Positions 1-5,306 of a stretch of DNA of 6,935 nucleotides are shown here, one piece after another. Source of the DNA: Desulfocapsaceae bacterium (GTDB taxonomy: Bacteria; Desulfobacterota; Desulfobulbia; Desulfobulbales; Desulfocapsaceae). Within the stretch, counting starts at the first letter, position 1. Every line of letters begins with the position of its first letter. The notes under the pieces were generated by a model. It ran no database searches, was not told the origin of the DNA, and was given only the letters and a program-made list of their open reading frames with translations. The stretch spans positions 1-6,935 of the forward strand of contig JAOZLO010000147.1 in NCBI GenBank assembly GCA_029934775.1, read 5' to 3'. The position numbers and the translations under genes are program-made.

Positions 1-67
1 AGGAAAATGAGCAAAATTATCAGCCTGTGAGTCATCGATGAATCCTCCGGGCTCTTATCCAGTTGCG

Positions 68-295
68 TTAAAATGAGTAGATCAATCGACTTCGTAAATC
101 GGTAGCGTCTCTTTGATCATTCTCGAAATCCAAAACAGAAAAATCTACAGAAACACTGAGGTTCTCAAATACCCCCTGGAAATTATAAGCCAGGTTCAAG
201 GTATATTCGTTCAAGTCTTTATCAGGTATCGGATTATCAAACATTGACAAACGCAGCTTTGAGGTAAATAAATCCTCCTCCTTGATTGTTTTCAA
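68..295 (-). pseudogene. 3' remnant of an outer-membrane porin gene (OprD-like)
   Basis: The readable frame encodes 75 residues that look like the last strands of an outer-membrane beta-barrel. Hydrophobic and polar residues alternate (LNLAYNF, LSVSVDFSVLDF), and the protein ends RSRLIYSF, with the terminal Phe and hydrophobics at -3 and -5 that the BAM machinery recognises in outer-membrane proteins. The pattern of an Asn/Asp-Leu-Asn-Glu turn, a strand ending in YNF, a Gly/Glu-rich turn and a final strand ending in aromatic Phe recalls OprD-family porins of delta- and epsilonproteobacteria; that family call is from memory. A complete porin would be about 400 residues. Here the frame is closed upstream by TAA (299-301) and TGA (308-310), the only start is TTG at 295, and no signal peptide precedes it. 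A strong AAGGAGG-like stretch lies inside the frame with no start codon behind it. I read this as a truncated, probably dead gene. A short intact protein is unlikely. Confidence 0.5.
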
Positions 296-647
296 CCCTT
301 AGGGGGGTCACTGAGCTGTATTCTGTTTTTTTGTTCAGCCATTGACTGTCAAGTCTCTTCATTGGCAATACACTGCAAAACCTGATTATTTAGTAGCAAA
401 TAACAGGCCACCTAAGGTGATAATTGATGATTAACACTTCAGCCTACTGTTTTAATTAATAATTTCAGGAATATGATCATACAATGACGATTCCTGGCGA
501 GGCTATGGGGGTGTCCAGATTTGAGTCAATTGCCAGGCTGATGGATGATCTTACTGCCCATTTTCTTTACAGACAGGCAGTTCTCAACAGAGACTTTCTT
601 TTGTCGTGAAGCAATCTGAGCATTTGATTGTTGCTAAAGTATGTTTC

Positions 648-680
648 TTGTTTCTTCAATAGAAACAATCTGTACAGATT
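648..680. promoter_or_regulatory. Two adjoining perfect palindromes, candidate enhancer (UAS)
   Basis: TTGTTTCT (648-655), a 5-nt spacer and AGAAACAA (661-668) form a perfect 8-bp inverted repeat. It shares two bases with a perfect 14-bp palindrome, AATCTGTACAGATT (667-680). Two further CTGTWCA copies follow: CTGTTCAG at 681-688, 11 bp after the CTGTACAG inside the palindrome, and CTGTACAA at 705-712. They lie about 140-170 bp upstream of the sigma54 promoter at 817, the usual distance for dimer sites of NtrC/ZraR-type activators. Binding by either response regulator in this window is inference. The 648-668 repeat could alternatively form an RNA hairpin, but no U-run follows it. Confidence 0.45.
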
Positions 681-816
681 CTGTTCAGTCGCCAAGAGAC
701 AAAACTGTACAAATGTCTTTTTTTGGGACAGCATGAATGTTTTAGCCATTTTTGAAAGAGCAACATGCAATTCAATATAGTTATATTTCCAGATAGTTAA
801 GTGATTAACTAAAGCA

Positions 817-834
817 TTGGCACAAAATATGCAT
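817..834 (+). promoter_or_regulatory. Sigma54 (RpoN) -24/-12 promoter
   Basis: The sequence TTGGCAC-AAAAT-ATGCAT matches the RpoN consensus TTGGCAC-N5-TTGCAT at all but one position and keeps the invariant GG (819-820) and GC (831-832) with exactly ten bases between them. Transcription would begin near 844, leaving a leader of about 50 nt before the ATG at 893. It points at the small exported repeat protein. Sigma54 promoters need an AAA+ activator, and two such activators are encoded in this window. Confidence 0.75.
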
Positions 835-892
835 TTATCCTTGTGTATAGAAGCAGTTTTCACCAAATCATTAAGACGCAAGAGGTCTGGTT

Positions 893-1309
893 ATGAGAAA
901 TATAAAAGATCTTAGTTATGTATTTATCTTGTTACTCATATGGCTGATGCCCGGTATTGCGATAGCAGCACAACGTTTTATTTTCTATGAGATGGGAGAA
1001 AGTGGACATACAATTTCTTTCCCGATGAGCCAGAAAGAAATTCTGGCGGCTGAGAAGGCAGAAGATGCTATAAAGAACAGCAAAAAAAGAAAGCTAAATA
1101 AAAAAATTTGGGTGCAGAGTTATGAACTTCCGGAAAGTGGTTTGCTGATAAACTTCCCGATGTCAGATAAAGAGATCGACGAGGCAAAAGCAAAACTGAA
1201 AAAACTTGCAGTTAATCATCGTAAAAATGTGCAAAGGGAAAGAGAGATTGAGAAACAATTTGAGGTTGTTGAAATGGCAGACGGGTATACCATACGTTTT
1301 AAAAAATAA
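893..1309 (+). CDS. Exported small protein with internal repeats, family not recognised
   Basis: This 138-residue protein begins with a typical Sec signal peptide: MRNIKDLSYV, a hydrophobic core at about 9-24, and likely cleavage after Ala25 or Ala26 (AIAA|Q). The mature part would be a periplasmic protein of about 112 residues. It is built from an internal repeat: copy 1 at residues 29-54 (FIFYEMGESGHTISFPMSQKE...), copy 2 at 74-99 (YELPESGLLINFPMSDKEI) and a short third copy at 123-136 (VVEMADGYTIRF). The core is Y/V-E-M/L-x-E-S-G-x-x-I-x-F-P-M-S-x-K-E-I. The linkers are strongly charged (KNSKKRKLNKK at 61-71; a Lys/Arg/Glu-rich, helix-prone stretch at 94-121). The start is supported by AGAGG (881-885) seven bases upstream. 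A sigma54 promoter precedes it and a ZraSR-type kinase/regulator pair follows. By position and size it resembles E. coli ZraP, but I see no LTxxQ-type or His-rich ZraP features. Function unknown. Confidence 0.85.
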   Translation: MRNIKDLSYVFILLLIWLMPGIAIAAQRFIFYEMGESGHTISFPMSQKEILAAEKAEDAIKNSKKRKLNKKIWVQSYELPESGLLINFPMSDKEIDEAKAKLKKLAVNHRKNVQREREIEKQFEVVEMADGYTIRFKK

Positions 1310-1335
1310 ACGAGCAACAGGAGTTGTGGGGGTGA

Positions 1336-1531
1336 TCTCCAGCGAGAGTATCTATGCATGTTCGGATTGTAATTCTGGGAGAAAAAGCAGTTATTGTTCA
1401 CGTCGGTGATACTCAGATTATACAGTCTCTGCGGAAGAATACTGGAGCTGTTAACAACCGATCATACATTTATCCAGGAGGTGCTATCTCGACATAAAAC
1501 CCATGCAGATCTGCAGCTACATGGAAATTAG
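1336..1531 (+). pseudogene. Frameshifted, truncated PP2C-type Ser/Thr phosphatase remnant
   Basis: From the ATG at 1354, one frame reads MHVRIVILGEKAVIVHVGDTQI. The frame beginning at 1421 then continues YSLCGRILELLTTDHTFIQE and on to THADLQLHGN, stopping at TAG 1529-1531. Removing one base near 1417-1420 joins them into HVGDTQIYSL..., which matches the bacterial PP2C (PPM) core HVGDSRiY-x-L-x-x-G-x-L-x-x-L-T-x-D-H-S/T-x-x-Q-x-L. That core includes the conserved Gly-Asp of the VGDS motif and the Thr-Asp-His that follows it. PP2C domains run about 230-250 residues; only about 60 remain. The N-terminal metal-binding DG motifs and the C-terminal DG and DN motifs are missing. The upstream limit is a TGA at 1333-1335. 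A sequencing error could explain the frameshift but not the missing ends, so this is a gene relic. Such phosphatases often partner Ser/Thr kinases or anti-sigma systems; none is visible here. Confidence 0.7.
1504..1515. repeat. Perfect 12-bp palindrome upstream of the kinase gene
   Basis: TGCAGATCTGCA is a perfect palindrome built from the half-sites CAGAT/ATCTG. The same half-sites occur, in the opposite arrangement, in the 667-680 palindrome (ATCTG-TA-CAGAT). It lies about 70 bp upstream of a possible sigma54 element at 1575-1591. A regulatory role is only a suggestion. It overlaps the phosphatase relic and may be coincidental. Confidence 0.25.
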
Positions 1532-1574
1532 AGGGTTAAAAAGCTGGTTTCTTTTTTTCCAGCCTATTGCTATA

Positions 1575-1591
1575 CTGGCTACCATCCAGCA
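1575..1591 (+). promoter_or_regulatory. Possible weak sigma54 promoter of the kinase-regulator operon
   Basis: CTGGCTACCATCCAGCA has GG (1577-1578) and GC (1589-1590) with the required ten-base spacing, and it keeps TGGC at -24. The -12 block (CAGCA) and the end of the -24 block differ from the consensus TGGCAC-N5-TTGCA. The start point would be near 1602, giving a leader of about 27 nt. Autoregulation from a sigma54 promoter is known for zraSR-type operons, but the sequence match here is modest and a chance match is possible. Confidence 0.3.
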
Positions 1592-1628
1592 ACACACCAG
1601 ATCCCCAGGCTTCTAAGCATAAGATTAC

Positions 1629-3365
1629 ATGGTTAATTTCTTCCCCAAAGCCTCATTTCGATCCTCTATACCTCTCTATAGCATCCTGTTAGCCACACTC
1701 CTGCTGGCCACACTACTGGTAATCAATACAACGCGCAACCTGGAAAGGGAGCAAAAGATCATGGAGGATTTTTTGCTGGATGAGGGGTTGACTCTGATTC
1801 GCAGCTTTGAGGCTGGTGCCCGCACAACCATGATGCACCACATGATGGGTGGAAGTCTCCCTATTGAAACCTTGGTTGAAGAGACGGCCAAAGGTGAACG
1901 CATAGCCTATATCTCTATCATCACTGAAGATGGGACAGTTGTGGCCAGCAAAGGAAACCATGACCTTCTCTCTGACATTGCATTGACGCGGAAGATCCTT
2001 GAAACCAGGGAACCTGTAACAGCTATGGTGAATGAGAAGGGTAAAAAACCGGTTTTTGAGGTGGCGGCGATTTTCCAGAGCCTGCCTGCTGAGCAATCTC
2101 CAATGATGAGAATGATGGGTGGGCGCAACTGGGGCAGCAGTTCCCCGGTGACAAAAATGCTGGAAGAAGGTCGGGCGGTGATTCATCTTGGATTGTGTAC
2201 TGAGGAATTTTTAAAAGCCAGGGAGCAGGATTTCAGACATTCTCTTTTTATGGGCGGACTGCTTTTTCTTCTGGGTATTGCCGGGTTCTATTTTCTGTTT
2301 CTTTATCAGGGCATGCGAGTTACCCGGACAACACTTGCCAATATGAAGCTCTATACGAGAAATATTATAGAGTCGATGCCTGACGGGTTGGTTACCTTTG
2401 ATTTCAGGAAAAGAGTTACCGAGTGCAATCCTAAGGCTCTCGAGTTTACAGCAATGGACACGGCGACAATTAAGGGGATGCGTATGGAGGAGCTTTTTCC
2501 TGACTGGGCTGTTGAAACTTTGGAGAAGCAGAATGGTACACCTACTTTCATCCATACCTTCACAAACAAAGATGGCAGGGAAGTACCAGTGGAAATCAGT
2601 GGCTCCTCACTGTACGATGAAGAAAATAATAACATGGGGACGGTGTTTTTACTCCGTGACCTACGCAAGATCAGGGCAATGGAAGAACAGCTTAATCGTT
2701 CACACCGTCTCGCAGCCCTTGGTCGGATGGCGGCAGGAATCGCCCATGAAATTAGAAATCCTCTTGGCACCTTGCGTGGTTTTGCTCAGTATTTTGGTGC
2801 CAAGGCAGATGATGAAGCGTCAAGGGAATACAGTTCTCTTATGATTGGAGAGGTGGACCGGCTTAACGAGAGTATCTCCTCCCTATTGCAGTTCTCTCGT
2901 CCCCGTGCTCCTGAATTAGTTCGCCTCAACCCGGCAAAACTCCTCGAGAAAATGTGTAAATTGCTGGAATATGATTTAACTAAAAATAATATCACCCTGC
3001 GAAAGGATTACAGTTGTACCGCAGACATTGAAGCTGACGGAGATCTGCTCCTGCAAGTCTTACTCAATTTATTGAAAAATGCGATTAATGCCAGTTCGTC
3101 AGGTGAGATCGTAACCCTCTCCTGTGAGAATGATGAACGCAAGATATATATCACGGTTGCTGATAATGGCAGCGGTATGAGCAGGAATGAACAAGAGCAG
3201 ATGTTTGATCCTTTTTTTACTACCAGGAAAACCGGCACCGGCCTGGGGCTTACGGTCAGCCATCAGATCGTAGAACAGCATTATGGGGCTTTCAAGGTGG
3301 ATACTGAACTCGGAAGAGGGACCTCTATCACTATAATTTTACCTATAGATCAAAATGAAAAATGA
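1629..3365 (+). CDS. Membrane sensor histidine kinase, ZraS/HydH-like, with PAS domain
   Basis: This 578-residue kinase autophosphorylates on His and passes the phosphate to the regulator encoded next. TM1 lies at about residues 14-33, the periplasmic sensor at 34-205 and TM2 at about 206-227. A PAS domain follows at about 241-345 (IIESMPDGLVTFD onward). HisKA has its H-box at 370-380, with the phospho-acceptor His373 in AHEIRNPLG. HATPase_c shows the N-box (NLLKNAINAS, Asn484), G1 (DNGSGM, 512-517), F-box (DPFFTTRK, 527-534) and G2 (GTGLGL, 536-541). The sensor opening, LIRSFEAGART (56-66), is reminiscent of the same region of E. coli ZraS. It carries a Met/His cluster MMHHMMGG (68-75), echoed by MMRMMGG (159-165), which could bind a soft metal such as copper. 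E. coli ZraS is about 465 residues; the extra length here is largely the PAS domain. ATG 1629 is the first start after TAA 1620-1622. It has no clear Shine-Dalgarno, but it is needed to include TM1. Confidence 0.93.
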   Translation: MVNFFPKASFRSSIPLYSILLATLLLATLLVINTTRNLEREQKIMEDFLLDEGLTLIRSFEAGARTTMMHHMMGGSLPIETLVEETAKGERIAYISIITEDGTVVASKGNHDLLSDIALTRKILETREPVTAMVNEKGKKPVFEVAAIFQSLPAEQSPMMRMMGGRNWGSSSPVTKMLEEGRAVIHLGLCTEEFLKAREQDFRHSLFMGGLLFLLGIAGFYFLFLYQGMRVTRTTLANMKLYTRNIIESMPDGLVTFDFRKRVTECNPKALEFTAMDTATIKGMRMEELFPDWAVETLEKQNGTPTFIHTFTNKDGREVPVEISGSSLYDEENNNMGTVFLLRDLRKIRAMEEQLNRSHRLAALGRMAAGIAHEIRNPLGTLRGFAQYFGAKADDEASREYSSLMIGEVDRLNESISSLLQFSRPRAPELVRLNPAKLLEKMCKLLEYDLTKNNITLRKDYSCTADIEADGDLLLQVLLNLLKNAINASSSGEIVTLSCENDERKIYITVADNGSGMSRNEQEQMFDPFFTTRKTGTGLGLTVSHQIVEQHYGAFKVDTELGRGTSITIILPIDQNEK

Positions 3366-4723
3366 AACACCAGATGAAAAAAATAATTGTTGTCGATGAT
3401 GACACGGCTCATCGTACCATGCTCAAGGTCAACCTCATTGAGGCCGGATATGGAATTGTGGAGGCAGAAGATGGGGATCAGGTATTGCCGATTCTCACCG
3501 AGCAATCAGTGGATTTAATCCTGATGGATTTAAAAATGGTGCGCATGGGCGGTATAGAAGCTATCAGGCTTTTACGGGAAAAAGGCAGGGTCGAGCCTAT
3601 CATTGTGATAACAGCCTTTTCCTCTGTGGAGTCTGCAGTTGAAGCGATGAAATATGGTGCCATGGATTATATCACCAAGCCAGTGGACATCGAGGCTCTT
3701 AAGCTTAAGGTGTCTCAGGCTTTTAATTTTGAGGCGCTGCGTGAGGAAAATCAAGAGCTGAGGAAACGGCTGGGTGAGCACTTTGACTTTGGTAATATCA
3801 TCGGCCGCAGTGCTGCCATGAAAAAAGTTTTTGAGACGCTGGCTCTGGTGGCGCCCTCTGATGCAACCGTGTTGATCAATGGAGAATCTGGTACGGGGAA
3901 AGAGTTGATTGCCAATGCTCTTCATCATAACAGCAGTCGAAAAAAAGGACCGTTTATCAAAGTCAACTGTGCTGCTCTGCATGAAAATTTATTGGAATCA
4001 GAACTTTTTGGTCATGAAAAAGGAGCTTTTACCGGTGCTGACAACAGGCGTTCCGGTCGCTTTGAACTTGCCAGTGGAGGCACTCTTTTTCTGGATGAAA
4101 TTGGAGATATGTCGCTGCAGACCCAGGCTAAGATTTTGCGGGTTTTGCAGGAAGGTGAACTTGAGCGTCTGGGCAGTGGCACGACTATCAGTGTGGATGT
4201 GCGTTTGGTGGCTGCCACCCATAAGAACCTAAATGCTATGGTGGAAGAGGGGAATTTTCGACAGGATCTTTTTTTCCGGCTTTCTGTGGTTCCCATCGAA
4301 CTGCCGCCTCTCAGAGAACGAACTGAGGATGTTCCAGTGCTTACGGATTTTTTCCTGCGTCGCTACAGCAAAAAAAACAAGAAAGACATCAGGGGATTTC
4401 ATCCCCAGGCCCTGATGCTGCTGGCTCGGTATTCCTGGCCTGGTAATATTCGTGAGCTGGAAAACAGTATTGAACGGGCTGTCATTCTCTGTCTTGGAGA
4501 ACAGATCACCCCCAAGGAACTACCGCCGCAGATGCTGCCTGAAGATTATCAGACAGTCGCAGCACCGATGATCTCTCCCGGAGGCCTGACCCTGAAGGAT
4601 ATGGAGTGTGAGACCATTCGTGCCACTCTGAACCGGACCGATGGCAACAAATCCCATGCTGCAAAGCTTCTGGGCATTGCCCGCCAAACCTTGCTGAATA
4701 AGATTAAAGAATATAATTTGTAA
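3362..4723 (+). CDS. Sigma54-dependent response regulator, ZraR/AtoC-like (NtrC family)
   Basis: This 453-residue cytoplasmic transcription activator has the three standard NtrC-family domains. The receiver (about 6-120) has the acidic pocket DDD at 12-14, phospho-acceptor Asp56 (LILMDLKM), Thr84 and Lys106. The AAA+ sigma54-interaction domain (about 143-375) has Walker A GESGTGKE (174-181), the sigma54-contacting GAFTGA loop (221-226), Walker [10 protein letters not shown] (241-249) and putative arginine fingers in FRQDLFFR (299-306). The Fis-type helix-turn-helix (about 411-452) has the recognition helix near ARQTLLNKIKEY. All catalytic motifs are intact. The start ATG overlaps the kinase stop as ATGA (3362-3365), so translation is probably coupled. 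An in-frame ATG at 3374 (Met5) is an alternative start. Its DNA target is not known; the palindromes near 648-680 and the sigma54 promoter at 817 are candidates. It is closely similar to the regulator on the minus strand at 5307-6674. Confidence 0.95.
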   Translation: MKHQMKKIIVVDDDTAHRTMLKVNLIEAGYGIVEAEDGDQVLPILTEQSVDLILMDLKMVRMGGIEAIRLLREKGRVEPIIVITAFSSVESAVEAMKYGAMDYITKPVDIEALKLKVSQAFNFEALREENQELRKRLGEHFDFGNIIGRSAAMKKVFETLALVAPSDATVLINGESGTGKELIANALHHNSSRKKGPFIKVNCAALHENLLESELFGHEKGAFTGADNRRSGRFELASGGTLFLDEIGDMSLQTQAKILRVLQEGELERLGSGTTISVDVRLVAATHKNLNAMVEEGNFRQDLFFRLSVVPIELPPLRERTEDVPVLTDFFLRRYSKKNKKDIRGFHPQALMLLARYSWPGNIRELENSIERAVILCLGEQITPKELPPQMLPEDYQTVAAPMISPGGLTLKDMECETIRATLNRTDGNKSHAAKLLGIARQTLLNKIKEYNL

Positions 4724-4783
4724 TAGATCAAGTTATTATAAAACCATTATGTAACCCAACTGTATTTCCCAGGGAGGATGACA

Positions 4784-5230
4784 ATGAAACACAGTAGAAT
4801 ACGACTCGTGACAACAGCTTTTTTGACAATGGTATTGTTTGGAGCAGGGGGATTGGCTTATGCAGGTGGGGCTCATGAAGGAGGGCATCATAAAAAAACG
4901 ACTATGTCCCATTGGTCTTCACCGCCGGAGGCCCTTAAGCAGGTTAATCCTGTTGCGGCAGACAGTATGTCAATTTCTTCCGGAGAAAACCTCTATGTGC
5001 AGTTATGCGCCGGGTGTCACGGAAAAAACGCAGATGGGAATGGACAGGATGCTTCTTCTCTATCCCAAGAGCCAACAAATCTAAGAGCTATGTCCGGCGG
5101 GCATGCTGATGGTGATTTTGCCTGGAAGATCAGCAACGGACGGGGTGATATGCCGGCATGGGGGGAGGAGCTTGATAGTACCGAGATCTGGCATCTGGTG
5201 AATTATATCCAGTCATTGTCCTCGCATTGA
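4784..5230 (+). CDS. Periplasmic monohaem class I cytochrome c
   Basis: This 148-residue electron-transfer protein would be exported and carry one covalently bound haem. The signal peptide spans residues 1-27 (hydrophobic core about 8-25, AYA|GG cleavage). The mature N-terminus is His-rich (HEGGHHKKTTMSHW, 31-44), a possible metal-binding tail. The haem motif is CAGCH at 75-79, with proximal ligand His79. The likely distal ligand is Met123 in GRGDMPAWG. The C-terminal helix EIWHLVNYIQSL (134-145) is typical of the cytochrome c fold. Start choice: AGGGAGG (4771-4777) abuts an ATG at 4778, but the in-frame ATG at 4784 is six bases from it, so 4784 is the likely start. It follows the regulator gene by 60 nt on the same strand and could be co-transcribed; no terminator is evident between them. 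Its redox partner is not encoded here. Confidence 0.92.
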   Translation: MKHSRIRLVTTAFLTMVLFGAGGLAYAGGAHEGGHHKKTTMSHWSSPPEALKQVNPVAADSMSISSGENLYVQLCAGCHGKNADGNGQDASSLSQEPTNLRAMSGGHADGDFAWKISNGRGDMPAWGEELDSTEIWHLVNYIQSLSSH

Positions 5231-5306
5231 GAATCATCTCATATGCATTCGAATAACGGACATGGCAGTAAAAGCGATAACCATCAGGATTGAACCGTGA
5301 AGAGAT

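Larger units (their letters stand above)
302..892. other. Long intergenic region with regulatory DNA
   Basis: This stretch of about 590 bases holds no convincing protein gene. The part up to about 480 is AT-rich and featureless apart from a short interrupted palindrome (CACCT-a-AGGTG, 409-419). A 41-codon frame (484-609, plus) and a 104-codon TTG-initiated frame (567-881, minus) exist. Neither has a good ribosome-binding site or a recognisable product, and the minus-strand frame runs across the regulatory elements. The right half carries the palindrome cluster and sigma54 promoter listed separately, and so looks like the control region of the gene at 893. Confidence 0.6.

Noticed and set aside
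361..380. Sigma54-like TTGGCAATACACTGCAA
   Set aside because: GG and GC are nine rather than ten bases apart, and no gene follows within a reasonable distance.
484..609. 41-codon plus-strand frame (MTIPGEAMGVSRFESIARLM...)
   Set aside because: Plausible composition, but no proper Shine-Dalgarno and no recognisable family; it could be a gene remnant, but I cannot support it.
697..724. AGACA...TGTCT hairpin followed by a T-run, resembling a terminator
   Set aside because: The stem is only 5 bp with a 12-nt loop and no supported gene ends upstream of it; it more likely reflects the repeat-rich control region.
567..881. 104-codon open frame on the minus strand
   Set aside because: It starts at TTG with no ribosome-binding site, the product resembles nothing I know, and it runs across the palindromes and the sigma54 promoter.
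1206..1409. 67-codon plus-strand frame overlapping the end of the repeat protein
   Set aside because: It is out of frame with both the repeat protein and the PP2C relic, and its product has no domain signature.
1543..1563. GCTGG...CCAGC hairpin with a T-rich loop
   Set aside because: The T-run is in the loop, not after the stem, so it is not a normal intrinsic terminator.
5228..5241. TGAGA-atca-TCTCA hairpin between the convergent genes, as a bidirectional terminator
   Set aside because: A five-pair AT-containing stem without a T-run on either strand is too weak to call.
5243..5293. 16-codon His-rich frame (MHSNNGHGSKSDNHQD) after the cytochrome
   Set aside because: Too short, with only a poorly spaced GAGA upstream; it may be the start of a lost gene, but chance is as likely.
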